Of a stretch of 64,000 bases of DNA, positions 16,618-24,474 are shown piece after piece. Source of the stretch: 40CM-4-69-5 sp036556905 (lineage in GTDB: Bacteria; Methylomirabilota; Methylomirabilia; Rokubacteriales; CSP1-6); NCBI GenBank assembly GCA_036556905.1, contig DATBIM010000094.1:62001-126000 (forward strand), written 5' to 3'. Position 1 is the stretch's first letter. Each line of letters starts with the position of its first letter. Made by a program: the position numbers and the translations under genes. The notes under the pieces were generated by a model. That model did no database searches. It had not been told where the DNA came from and saw nothing but the letters and a program-made list of their open reading frames with translations.

Positions 16618-17973
16618 CTAGGCCAGGAACTGCCTGGGGTCGATCCGCTCGTACACGGCCGGCGGCACCCGGTGGCGAGGCGTGAAGCCCGCCAGCGAGG
16701 GTTTGGCAGTGGCATCGACGCCCCACTTCGCCGTGTAGCCGTCCTGCGCCGTGGAAGGATCGAGGTCGGAGCCGCGGGCGTGGCTGATGATCGCGATGTC
16801 CCGATCCGGCTGGCAGCGGGTGGCGATCGCCCAGTTCACCTGGCGGTCGTCGAACACGTCCACGTCGTGGTCCACCACGACCACGCGCTTCATGTAAAGA
16901 TCGGCGCCCAGCACGGCCAGGATCGCGTTCTTGGCCTGACCGGGGATGCGCTGCTCGAGGGACACATAGCAGGTGAACGGCGCCGGCACCCGGACGGCGC
17001 GCACCGTGGGCACCATGGCCCGGACCGCCCGGTAGAGGTTCGCCTCGATGGGAATCGTTGACAGCAGCAGGTGGTCGAGATGGGCCACGCTGATGTCCTG
17101 GAAGATCGCATCGCGGCGGTGTGTGATGGCCTTGACCTTCACCACCTCGCGCTGTCGCTCGCCCAGGCTGTAGCCGGTGAACTCGCCGAAGGGTCCCTCG
17201 GCGGTGCGCTGGTGGGGCAGGATCTCGGCCTCGATCACCATCTCGGCGTGCGCGGGTACGAGCACATCGGAGGTCTCGCAGCGGACCAGCTCCAGGGGCT
17301 CCCCCAGGAGGCCCCCCATGATGCCGCGCTCGTCCTCGTCCACGGAACCGATGGCCAGCGCCCCCAGCGCCACGGCCGGGTGCACCCCGATGGCGAAGGC
17401 GACCGGCAACGGCTGATTGCGGGCCTCGGCGGCGCGGTGGAACTCCCAGAGGTGCTTGCCCAGGGTGAGGTGGATCGAGGTCGTGTCACGCCCCTTGATC
17501 ATCAGCCGGTTGTAGGCGCAGTTCCAGATCTCCGCGGTAGGATGCCGGGCGAAGGAGATGGCCGCCGTCAGGAAGACGCCGGCGTCCCCCTCGTGGTGCA
17601 CGATGCGGGGCAGAGCGCCGAGATCGATCTGATCGCCCGTGAGCACAACCTCCTTGACCGGTCCCCCCGTGACCACCTGCGGCACCACCGGTCGCTCCAT
17701 GGCGCCCAGGTACGTGCGGAGCGTGTCGGCGGGGGCGGCGCTCATGGCCAGGGCCAGCCGCGAGCGGCTGGCGTGCAGGTTGGTGAGCACGGGGAAGCGG
17801 CTGCCCCGGACCCGCTCGAAGAGTAGCACCGGGCGCTTGCCCAGCTCCCGGTCGAGCTTGACCACCAGGGCCGTGATCTCGTAGGCAGGATCGATCTCGC
17901 GCGAGACGACCTGGAGATCATCGGGCCGCTTGCGCTTGAGGAGGTCCAGGAAGCTGCGCAGATCCTGAGCCAT
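16618..17973 (-). CDS. UbiD family prenylated-FMN (de)carboxylase
   Basis: 451-residue member of the UbiD family, which uses prenylated FMN for reversible decarboxylation of aromatic or alpha,beta-unsaturated acids. Family segments include GDAGVFLTAAISF near the cofactor site, the catalytic region EGPFGEFTGYS with the Glu-Gly-Pro-Phe-Gly-Glu pattern, and VVVVDHDVDVFDDRQVNWAIATR in the C-terminal third. No UbiX is in this window. ATG 17973 is 8 nt downstream of TACCAT on the minus strand and divergent from the gene at 18021. First gene of the UbiD - ligase - propeller operon. It may act in aromatic acid catabolism or quinone synthesis; catabolism seems more likely from the neighbours. Confidence 0.92.
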   Translation of the reverse strand: MAQDLRSFLDLLKRKRPDDLQVVSREIDPAYEITALVVKLDRELGKRPVLLFERVRGSRFPVLTNLHASRSRLALAMSAAPADTLRTYLGAMERPVVPQVVTGGPVKEVVLTGDQIDLGALPRIVHHEGDAGVFLTAAISFARHPTAEIWNCAYNRLMIKGRDTTSIHLTLGKHLWEFHRAAEARNQPLPVAFAIGVHPAVALGALAIGSVDEDERGIMGGLLGEPLELVRCETSDVLVPAHAEMVIEAEILPHQRTAEGPFGEFTGYSLGERQREVVKVKAITHRRDAIFQDISVAHLDHLLLSTIPIEANLYRAVRAMVPTVRAVRVPAPFTCYVSLEQRIPGQAKNAILAVLGADLYMKRVVVVDHDVDVFDDRQVNWAIATRCQPDRDIAIISHARGSDLDPSTAQDGYTAKWGVDATAKPSLAGFTPRHRVPPAVYERIDPRQFLA

Positions 17974-18020
17974 GCCCGACGATGGTACAACGGCCGGCCG
18001 GAGCGGTGTACAGTTCCCTC
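17974..18020. promoter_or_regulatory. Back-to-back near-leaderless promoters
   Basis: Plus: TACAGT (18009-18014), 6 nt before ATG 18021. Minus: TACCAT (17987-17982), 8 nt before ATG 17973. Neither gene has a Shine-Dalgarno sequence; the spacing predicts transcription starting at or within a few bases of the start codon. Confidence 0.5.
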
Positions 18021-18362
18021 ATGAACGCGATCGTGGAGGAGATCCGCCAGGCCTACGCGGCCGCCGGGATCACGCTCGACCAGCCGGCGACGTACGGGAC
18101 CTATTACCGGCTGCTGTGCGCCGGCTGCGGCCGCATGATCGGCAACGTCGGCGACCGGCTCCTGCCCGGAATGGCCGGCGAGCTGGTGGACGCCCAGTTC
18201 GAGCTCTACGCCACCGGGCTGCTGGGCTGTCCTTGCGGCCACCAGCGCGAGACCACGCGGCAACTGGATCCCGAGCGCTGGCGGCAGAGTCACCGGCAGT
18301 ACGCGAGCATCGTCTCGCCGACCGCCGCGGCGCCGGGGCCCGGCGAAGGCACCCCTGCATGA
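18021..18362 (+). CDS. Small Cys-rich protein of unknown function
   Basis: 113 residues, not recognised. It has two cysteine pairs, CAGC near residue 32-35 and CPC near 74-76 followed by GHQRET, resembling a small zinc- or cluster-binding site, and a proline/alanine-rich C-terminus (SPTAAAPGPGEGTPA). The start is the ATG 6 nt behind TACAGT; an upstream in-frame start at 17982 would overlap the UbiD promoter and is not used. Its TGA overlaps the ATG of the PaaA-like diiron gene, so it probably serves that protein, perhaps as an assembly or electron-transfer partner (inference). Confidence 0.75.
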   Translation: MNAIVEEIRQAYAAAGITLDQPATYGTYYRLLCAGCGRMIGNVGDRLLPGMAGELVDAQFELYATGLLGCPCGHQRETTRQLDPERWRQSHRQYASIVSPTAAAPGPGEGTPA

Positions 18363-19189
18363 GCGAGATGGACGTCATCCACGACGCCGAGGAGCGCGGG
18401 CGCACGGAGCTGTGGCCGTTCTGGCGCAAGGCCTACGCGCAGGGCGATCCCCTGCCCCGCTTCGCCGCGCCGGCGGGCCGCCCCCAGCACCGCTTCGACG
18501 AGGGTGACCCGCTGCCCGAGGAGTACAAGGGCCTGCTGCTCAGGATGCTGCGTCACGAGGGCGAGCGCGCCGGCAACAAGTCGTTCCTGGGATTCATGGC
18601 CACCTGCCTGGATCTGGCCGAGGCCCTCTTCCCCAACCGGCAGACGAAGCTCCTCAAGGCCGAGTACCTGGCCGAGGAGCTCAAACACGCGATCATGTTC
18701 CACCGGCTCGCCGTGGGGCTCGAGCGCGACTTCGCGCTGCTCGACGTCCCCTACGCTCACTACGCCTTCCACCTGCCGCGGGAGACGTGGGCCGACGATG
18801 CCTACTTCCATTTCTTCGTCGACCTCAACGGCGCCTTCCACGCCCGCGACTGGCGGGAGTCGTCCTACCTGCCGCTGCAGAAGATGGCGGCCACGGTGGA
18901 GCGTGACGAGCTCGGGCACTCCGAGATGGGCTACTACTTCCTGCAGGAGATCTGCGCGAGCCCGGCCGGCCGGGCGCTGGCCGCGAAGCTGCTGGACAAG
19001 TGGTACCCGGCCGCGCTCGACATGTTCGGCCGCTCCGACTCGCCCAACGTGCCCCGGTTCATCGCGTGGGGCCTCAAGTCCGTCGGCAACGCCGAGATCC
19101 GAGACGCCTACAAGGCCTACGTGGACCGCAAGCTCGTGGCCCTGGGCCTCGAGCCACCCGCCGAGCGCAAGCGCCGCCGCTTCCTGTGA
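18359..19189 (+). CDS. Ferritin-like diiron protein, PaaA/phenylacetyl-CoA epoxidase-like
   Basis: 276 residues, alpha-helical, related to the PaaA catalytic subunit of phenylacetyl-CoA epoxidase and similar ferritin-like oxygenases. Diiron ligands fit the two ExxH motifs Glu107-x-x-His110 (EELKHAIMFHRL) and Glu184-x-x-His187 (ERDELGHSEM), with further glutamates such as Glu68 and Glu181 on the neighbouring helices. Other Paa subunits (PaaB, C, D, E) are absent, so it may be a stand-alone oxygenase. It begins in an ATGA overlap with the small Cys-rich gene, which may act with it. The C-terminus is basic (RKRRRFL). Confidence 0.8.
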   Translation: MSEMDVIHDAEERGRTELWPFWRKAYAQGDPLPRFAAPAGRPQHRFDEGDPLPEEYKGLLLRMLRHEGERAGNKSFLGFMATCLDLAEALFPNRQTKLLKAEYLAEELKHAIMFHRLAVGLERDFALLDVPYAHYAFHLPRETWADDAYFHFFVDLNGAFHARDWRESSYLPLQKMAATVERDELGHSEMGYYFLQEICASPAGRALAAKLLDKWYPAALDMFGRSDSPNVPRFIAWGLKSVGNAEIRDAYKAYVDRKLVALGLEPPAERKRRRFL

Positions 19190-19391
19190 CCACAGGCCAG
19201 GTCAGTCGCGCTACGCGTCGCCTTCGCCGACGTCGCAGTCCAATGGTCGAGGCCAGGAGGTCAAGCGTGAAGCATCTCCCGGCAAATGCCCAATCGTCAT
19301 CCAGGTAGAGATGCGAGCATCCAGCATTGGATGCGGGCATGCGTAGAGGCGCGCGTTGCAGTCTAATTATAGTTATCCGGACAGCGCGACC
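19190..19391. other. Intergenic region with hairpin and candidate -10
   Basis: 202 nt without a gene. It contains the perfect 7-bp hairpin GCATCCA-GCAT-TGGATGC (19317-19334), possibly a terminator without a U-tract, and the A+T-rich stretch holding TATAGT (19368-19373), a plausible -10 for the ORF at 19392. Base composition begins to drop here relative to the flanks. Confidence 0.5.
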
Positions 19392-19898
19392 ATGAGCATT
19401 GAGATCGCCCTAAAGGATCCGTGGGTATCGAGGGTGCTGCCGGAAGGCGGTAGCCAGGAGCTGCCTGTCTCCTCGCTCAAGAACGACGGCAGTCATCTTC
19501 ATGGTGAGTTGTTGATCGTCGTCGACGGAGAGCCAATTCCTCGGATGGGGTACTTCGGACCGCGAGACGTGTGCGTGACGGCGTGGGTCCGCGAGCTGAG
19601 GACAGCAGCCAGAGAGCTGCGTTCGTCGGATCCTGCGCGTCATTTGTACGACGAGTGCGAACAGGGCCAGCCTGCGTTCCTCTTCGAGCGACGCGGTGAA
19701 ACCGTCACAGTTTCGGTCGTCGACTCGGAACTCGGTGACGGCGTCGGCAACCCTGAGTGGGGAAGGCGCAGTTGTTCCCTCGCTGAGTTTGGGACCGAGG
19801 TGGAGCGATTCGTCTCGGAACTCGAGGCGATACTCGAGGATGCGGCACCTGGGAATGGTCGGGCCTGGGTTCGTTCCTTGCATGAAGGTGCCGGATAA
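19392..19898 (+). CDS. Hypothetical protein, orphan
   Basis: 168 residues, not recognised. It has no signal peptide or membrane segment, is acidic, and alternates strands and helices: LHGELLIVVDGEPIPRMGYF, then a Trp/Arg-rich helix VTAWVRELRTAARELR, a strand-rich middle (AFLFERRGETVTVSVVDSEL) and a final helix VERFVSELEAILEDA. The layout resembles small immunity- or toxin-associated proteins, but nothing confirms it. Codon use is less G/C-biased than in the neighbours (GAT, ATT, TCT, AAG common), suggesting transfer. A candidate TATAGT -10 lies 18 nt upstream of the ATG. Its end overlaps the truncated EthD gene by 17 nt. Confidence 0.6.
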   Translation: MSIEIALKDPWVSRVLPEGGSQELPVSSLKNDGSHLHGELLIVVDGEPIPRMGYFGPRDVCVTAWVRELRTAARELRSSDPARHLYDECEQGQPAFLFERRGETVTVSVVDSELGDGVGNPEWGRRSCSLAEFGTEVERFVSELEAILEDAAPGNGRAWVRSLHEGAG

Positions 19899-20397
19899 CA
19901 TGGCATTGGCCGCACAGAAAGGAGACACAGCGGCGATTCGTGCCCTCCGCGATACTCCCGCGATGGCGGCAGTCGAGGCGGACGAGGCTCGCTTCATCGA
20001 CCGATCCACAATGGGGCTCATCATCGCCGATGACCATGTCGCCAAGCCCGGTCCCGCCTTGCCGGGGATGGCCAAGGGCCTAGAGTTCGTCCGCCGGAAG
20101 CCAGGAATGCCGGTCGGCGCCTTTCAGCGGCACTGGCAGGAAGTGCACGGGCCGCTTGGTGCCGCGGTTCCGGGACTGCGGTGCTACGTACAGAGCCACA
20201 CGCGGCTAGCGGCTTACGACCGCGGGCGCGAGCCAGCCTGGGACGGCGTCTCCATCACCTGGTTCGACGATTCGGCGGCGCTACGCGATGCAACCCTCAC
20301 CCCTGAATGGGGTGTGATGAAGGCCGACGATGCAAACTTCATCGCACCTGGGCCTGTTCCGTTCATCGTGACCACGGAGCACGTGATCATCGGTTGA
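19882..20397 (+). CDS. EthD-domain protein, 5'-truncated tandem domain
   Basis: 171 residues from ATG 19882 (ATG 19900 is the alternative). One complete EthD-like dimeric alpha/beta-barrel domain is present (about residue 64 onward; EFVRRKPGMPVGAFQRHWQEVHGPLG, then GLRCYVQSHTRL and the C-terminal FIAPGPVPFIVTTEHVI). The first 50 residues (LRDTPAMAAVEADEARFIDRS..GLIIADDHV) match only the last third of a preceding EthD domain, so the gene looks like a two-domain protein that lost its front half. The upstream frame is not homologous. Expression is possible but the product is a remnant. It lies in the same compositionally different patch as the hypothetical ORF. Confidence 0.7.
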   Translation: MKVPDNMALAAQKGDTAAIRALRDTPAMAAVEADEARFIDRSTMGLIIADDHVAKPGPALPGMAKGLEFVRRKPGMPVGAFQRHWQEVHGPLGAAVPGLRCYVQSHTRLAAYDRGREPAWDGVSITWFDDSAALRDATLTPEWGVMKADDANFIAPGPVPFIVTTEHVIIG

Positions 20398-20521
20398 TGC
20401 GCCAATGTCTCCACCGGAGTGCTCTGACGGCCAGGCGGTTCCTTCGCCAGGGTGAATCACGGTGCTGCCCAGGCCCGACCCAACCCTGGCCGGGTTGGCG
20501 CCGGGCCGCCGAGGAGGAACG

Positions 20522-21442
20522 ATGAAAGCAATGCTGCTGACCGGGTTCGGCGGGACGGACATGCTGCGGTACGGCGACGCGCCGGACCCGGTCGCCGGTC
20601 CGGGCGATGTCGTCGTCGATGTCTATGCCGCCAGCGTCAATGCTGCCGACTACAAGATGCGGCTCGGCGGGTACAGTAATCTGACGTTCCCGCACATTCT
20701 GGGGCGCGATTTCTCCGGTGTGGTCAGCGCCGTCGGTGCCGGGGTCGACGATCTCAAGGTGGGCGACGCGGTGTTCGGCGTCACAATCCCGGGGACCGAG
20801 GGCGCCTATGCCGAAAAAATCGCCATCAAGGCCGCGATCGTCGCCAGGAAGCCGCCCAGGCTCAGCCATGTCGAGGCGGCGGCGATGGCCCTGACCAGCC
20901 TCACCGCGATCTGGGCGCTCGAAGACACCGCGCAACTCAAGCGGGGCGAGACGGTCCTCATCCAGGGCGGCGCCGGCGGCGTCGCCGGGTTCGCCATCCA
21001 GCTCGCCAAGCATCTCGGCGCCACGGTGATCACCACCGCGAGCCCCGCCAACCACGCCTACGTCCGCACCCTCGGCGCCGACCGGGTGATCGACTATCGC
21101 AAGGAGGATTTCACCAGGGTGGCGGGGCCGTGCGACGTCGTCTTCGACACGGTCGGTGGTGAGGTGCAGGTGCGCTCCTATGAGGTACTGAAGCCCGGCG
21201 GTCGGCTGGTGTGGATCGCCGCCGCACCCGCCGGATTCCAGCCGAGCCGCCGTGACGTGAAGGTCCTGCGCCCACGGGTCGACCGCGACCGCGCCCATCT
21301 GGAACGCATGGTTGAGCTGCTGGAGGCCGGTGCCGTGTGGCCGCCGGCGATCACTCGCTTCAAGCTCGCCGACGCCGCCGAGGCCCACCGGGTGAGCGAA
21401 GGGCGCCACCTGCAGGGCAAGCTGGTGCTGGAGACGCGATAG
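20522..21442 (+). CDS. NADP-dependent oxidoreductase, quinone-reductase/zinc-less MDR type
   Basis: 306-residue medium-chain dehydrogenase/reductase. It has the GroES-like N-terminal domain (GRDFSGVVSAVGAGVDDLKVGDAVFG) and a Rossmann domain with the nucleotide-binding motif GGAGGVAGFAIQLAKHLGA at about 155-175; no structural or catalytic zinc cysteines, so it belongs to the quinone oxidoreductase branch. Probably reduces quinones or enones with NADPH; the substrate is unknown. Good Shine-Dalgarno GAGGAGGAA ahead of ATG 20522; the 124 nt upstream hold no other gene. It ends 3 nt from the converging GNAT gene. Confidence 0.9.
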   Translation: MKAMLLTGFGGTDMLRYGDAPDPVAGPGDVVVDVYAASVNAADYKMRLGGYSNLTFPHILGRDFSGVVSAVGAGVDDLKVGDAVFGVTIPGTEGAYAEKIAIKAAIVARKPPRLSHVEAAAMALTSLTAIWALEDTAQLKRGETVLIQGGAGGVAGFAIQLAKHLGATVITTASPANHAYVRTLGADRVIDYRKEDFTRVAGPCDVVFDTVGGEVQVRSYEVLKPGGRLVWIAAAPAGFQPSRRDVKVLRPRVDRDRAHLERMVELLEAGAVWPPAITRFKLADAAEAHRVSEGRHLQGKLVLETR

Positions 21443-21445
21443 GGG

Positions 21446-22120
21446 TCAGCGCAGCCGCGCCCGCAGCCCCGCCTTCACCTCCGGCCACTCCGCTTCCAGG
21501 ATGGAGTAGGCGGCCGTGTCGCGAATGCCGCCGTCGGAGGCCACCCGAGCCGCGCGCAGGACACCGTCGAAGCGCGCGCCCAGGCGCAGGATGGCCTCCC
21601 GCGAACGGGTGTTGCGGGCGTCGGTCATGAGGCTCACACGGTGCACGCGCCACTGCTCGAAGGCGTGCGTGAGCATGAGGAGCTTGGCCTCCGTGTTGAT
21701 GCCGCTGCGCTGGACGTCCGACGCCAGCCAGGTCCAGCCGATCTCGACGACGTCGGGGCGATCCTCCCCCCGCTGGTGCGGGCTGCCCGGCGGCCACGCC
21801 CAGAACTCGATATGGCCGAACCGGGTTGAGCCGACGACTCGCCCGGCGCGCCGATCAACGGTGGCAAAGGGCAGGGCCCGACCGGCGGCCTGATCCTCGA
21901 GCGCGCTCTCGACGTAGTGCCGCATGGCCGGCTCATCGGCAGGCACCGTGGTGAGGGCGAAGGTTTCGCGCGGGCCCCTCGCCACGGCGAGAAGTGCCGC
22001 GATGTGTCCGACGGACAGGGGTTCGAGACGGACGTATCGGCCCTCGAGCGTAATGCGCGGGAGGATGCCGGCGCTCGTCAGGCGCGCGGCGTCTGGTCGG
22101 CCTGCCGGAGCCGGCGGCAC
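21446..22120 (-). CDS. GNAT acetyltransferase (RimJ/RimL type)
   Basis: GNAT-fold protein of the ribosomal-protein/protein N-acetyltransferase branch. Recognised by ITLEGRYVRLEPLSVGHIAALL, VVGSTRFGHIEF, the acetyl-CoA-binding helix around VQRSGINTEAKLLMLTHAFEQW, and the terminal HRVSLMTDARNTRSREAILRLGARFDG with the conserved Asn-x-x-Ser of this branch. The acceptor is unknown. The start is uncertain: no ATG lies near the expected N-terminus. The GTG at 22120 is given (43-nt overlap with the cNMP gene), while a CTG at 22081 forming CTGA with that gene's stop would fit the family length better. Confidence 0.78.
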   Translation of the reverse strand: MPPAPAGRPDAARLTSAGILPRITLEGRYVRLEPLSVGHIAALLAVARGPRETFALTTVPADEPAMRHYVESALEDQAAGRALPFATVDRRAGRVVGSTRFGHIEFWAWPPGSPHQRGEDRPDVVEIGWTWLASDVQRSGINTEAKLLMLTHAFEQWRVHRVSLMTDARNTRSREAILRLGARFDGVLRAARVASDGGIRDTAAYSILEAEWPEVKAGLRARLR

Positions 22121-22587
22121 AGGACGACCAGCAGGTGACGGGTCAGATCGGGCACCTTCGCCAGCAGGAGCGAGAAGTCCCGCCGCCCGATCACCAGGAG
22201 CCGGACGCCCGTCTCGGCCACCGCGGTCGCCGAGCGCGGCCCCCCATCGAGCAGGCTCATCTCGCCGAAGAACTCCCCCGGCCCCAGATGGGCGCGCTTG
22301 CGGGGGGAGACGTCGATCCGCACCCGACCGTCCAGGATCAGGAAGAACTCGTTGCCCTGGTCCCCGGTGCGGGCCAGAACGGTGGCCTCGGGCACCTCGC
22401 GGACCTCGGTGATGCGGGCCACGGCGCGGAGCTGGCGCTGACTGCAACCCTCGAACAGGGGCAGGCGGCTGAGCTGTTCGATCTTGGCGTCCTGCCCCAC
22501 GTGGCCCCCGAACAGGCCGGCCTTCCTCAGCACCCCCTTCATGCTGTAGGGGATGGAGCCATCCATCATCCGGCCCACGAGCTCCAT
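22078..22587 (-). CDS. Cyclic-nucleotide-binding domain protein
   Basis: 169 residues: a short N-terminal helix, then one cNMP-binding beta-barrel from about residue 38 (LSRLPLFEGCSQRQLRAVARI, RTGDQGNEFFLILDGRVRI, and the phosphate-binding-cassette pattern PGEFFGEMSLLDGGPRSATAVAE with Gly-Glu and Arg). The last helix is not followed by a helix-turn-helix, so it is a stand-alone sensor domain rather than a Crp-type regulator. The start codon ATG 22587 is 24 nt downstream of the TPP-enzyme stop on the minus strand. A signal-responsive partner for the linked enzymes is possible but unproved. Confidence 0.85.
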   Translation of the reverse strand: MELVGRMMDGSIPYSMKGVLRKAGLFGGHVGQDAKIEQLSRLPLFEGCSQRQLRAVARITEVREVPEATVLARTGDQGNEFFLILDGRVRIDVSPRKRAHLGPGEFFGEMSLLDGGPRSATAVAETGVRLLVIGRRDFSLLLAKVPDLTRHLLVVLCRRLRQADQTPRA

Positions 22588-22611
22588 GCTCAGGCCCTCA
22601 CTTCCACACCG

Positions 22612-24324
22612 TCATGGCTTCTTGCATATCACGTTCAGCAGCGCCTGCCGGCGTTCTTCCCGCACCACCCGCAGGGCCCGGGCCAGGGCATCGGGGAGCG
22701 CCGCAGGATCCTCCACGCGCTCCCCCCAGCCACCGCAGGCCCGGCAGACCAGCTCGTAGTCGGGCGCCGGGTCCAGCTCGCTCAGCGGCATCGACCCGGT
22801 CCGCACCGCCCAGCCCTGGGGGGCGTGCGACGAGACGGAGCGTTTCACCGCGTTCCACGCCCGGTTGTTGAAGATCACGAAGAGCGCGGGCAGGTTGTAG
22901 GCGCGGGAGACCCAGTGGGCGGCCGTGGGGGCACCGAAGAGGTAGGCGCCATCACCCACGCAGCACACGACCGTGCGGTCCGGCGCGGCCAGCTTCGCCC
23001 CCAGCGCGGCGCCCAGCGCCCAGCCCAGCCCGGAGGCCGGCGATTGGCTGAAGTACGAGCCCGGCGTGTCGAGCCGGGTGTGGGCGAGATCGAGATCGTA
23101 CTCGTTGACCACGAGCGTGCGCTCGTCGAGCACGTCGCTTACGCAGCGGGAGAGCCAGGCCATCTCGATGGGCCGCTCCCCCCGGGCGCGCTCGGCCTGC
23201 CCCCGCGCGGCCTCGGTCCGCCGGCCGTGCTCGGCCGCCCACCGGGCCCGGCGCTCGGCCACGAGCCGCGCGTCGAGCCCCGCCCGCCGCACGGCCTCGG
23301 TCAACGTCGGCAGGGTGAGACGAGGCGCGCCGGCCAGCGCCACGTCCCCCGCGAAGCCGCGGATCGGGTAGCGCGCGAAGAGCGGGTCCTCCCCTACCTG
23401 GATGACCGGCGTCTCGGGCCGGGGCGCCTTGAGATCCGGAAACCACGGCGCGTCGGCCTCCACCACCACGATGGCATCGGCCTGGGCGAAGTGGGGCGCC
23501 GGGTCGCCGCCGGCGAAGAGCGGATGCGTCTGGGGAAAGCACAGATGGGTCGAGAACTGCTCGAAGACCGGCATGCCCACCGCCTCGGCCAGCGCCACCA
23601 GCGGCGCCACGGCGGCGGGATCACGCCCCGACGACTTCACGATCGCGATCGGGCTGCGGGCGGTGGCGAGCAGACGTGCCGCCTCCTCCACGGCAGCCGG
23701 GTCGGCGACCTGGGGGGCGGCCGGGACCAGGCGTGAGGGATCGAAGTACTCCAGGTCGGCGAGGCGCTCGGCCAGCACTTCGCGGGGCAGCGTGAGATAA
23801 ACGGGTCCGGCCGGCGCGCTCTGGGCGATGGCCAGCGCCCGGTCCACCACCGTCTCGAGCTGGCTGCCCGTGCGCAGCTCGTAGTCCCACTTCACGTACT
23901 CGCGCACCATACCGGCCTGGTCGAACGACTCCTGGGCCCAGTGGATGTGGCGGTTGCGCGCGCCGGGCACGCCCCCCTCGGTGATCGGCGTGCGCCCGGC
24001 CGTCATGAGAATCGGCACCCGGCTCCGGGAAGCGTTGATGAGGCCACTGAGCGCGTTCGCCGTCCCCACGGTCACGTGGACCATCACCACTTGCGGCCGG
24101 CCCGTCACCATCGCGTAGCCGTGCGCCATGCCGACTGCGGGAATCTCATGCGGCACGGTGATCGGGCGCGGCACGACCTGGCCCTGAGCCTCGCGCTTGG
24201 CGTACGCCTCGATGAGGGGGGCGAAGTCGGTCCCGGCGTTGCCGAAGAAGTAGTCGATCCGCCGAGCAGCCAGCAGTTCCAGATAGGCCTCGGCCACGCT
24301 CTCCACTGACGCCCGCTTGCGCAT
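22612..24324 (-). CDS. Thiamine-diphosphate enzyme, acetolactate-synthase-like
   Basis: 570-residue ThDP enzyme with the three-domain layout of acetolactate synthase, benzoylformate decarboxylase and related enzymes. The N-terminal domain has the catalytic Glu60 (PITVPHEIPAVGMAHGYAM) and the C-terminal one the metal/ThDP motif GDGAYLFGAP...IFNN near residues 470-510. Typical branched-chain synthesis is not implied by context: there is no small regulatory subunit nearby, and thiol- or aromatic-acid lyase relatives look similar. A good Shine-Dalgarno CAGGAGGA precedes ATG 24324; an in-frame extension upstream lacks homology. A TACAAT -10 lies 48 nt further upstream. Confidence 0.85.
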   Translation of the reverse strand: MRKRASVESVAEAYLELLAARRIDYFFGNAGTDFAPLIEAYAKREAQGQVVPRPITVPHEIPAVGMAHGYAMVTGRPQVVMVHVTVGTANALSGLINASRSRVPILMTAGRTPITEGGVPGARNRHIHWAQESFDQAGMVREYVKWDYELRTGSQLETVVDRALAIAQSAPAGPVYLTLPREVLAERLADLEYFDPSRLVPAAPQVADPAAVEEAARLLATARSPIAIVKSSGRDPAAVAPLVALAEAVGMPVFEQFSTHLCFPQTHPLFAGGDPAPHFAQADAIVVVEADAPWFPDLKAPRPETPVIQVGEDPLFARYPIRGFAGDVALAGAPRLTLPTLTEAVRRAGLDARLVAERRARWAAEHGRRTEAARGQAERARGERPIEMAWLSRCVSDVLDERTLVVNEYDLDLAHTRLDTPGSYFSQSPASGLGWALGAALGAKLAAPDRTVVCCVGDGAYLFGAPTAAHWVSRAYNLPALFVIFNNRAWNAVKRSVSSHAPQGWAVRTGSMPLSELDPAPDYELVCRACGGWGERVEDPAALPDALARALRVVREERRQALLNVICKKP

Positions 24325-24372
24325 CGTTGGGGTCCTCCTGAGGCGCTGCCGCCGCCCCGCCCTTGTCTGGCT

Positions 24373-24378
24373 ATTGTA
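24373..24378 (-). promoter_or_regulatory. -10 box (TACAAT) for the TPP-enzyme operon
   Basis: TACAAT on the minus strand at 24378-24373, giving a leader of about 40 nt with CAGGAGGA before ATG 24324. No convincing -35. The remaining divergent spacer up to 24474 holds TTGACT (24414-24419) on the plus strand, a possible -35 for the importer, without a well-placed -10. Confidence 0.45.
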
Positions 24379-24474
24379 GGGGGGCGCGCGCGAGGGCGCC
24401 AGCCTCCGGGCAAACTTGACTTTCCCGTCGGCGACCGCCAATACTGCCGCAGACTTGTTTCACGAAGCCCCGCC

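Noticed and set aside
22135..23736. 533-codon plus-strand frame
   Set aside because: Antisense to the cNMP and TPP-enzyme genes, with composition typical of high-GC shadows.
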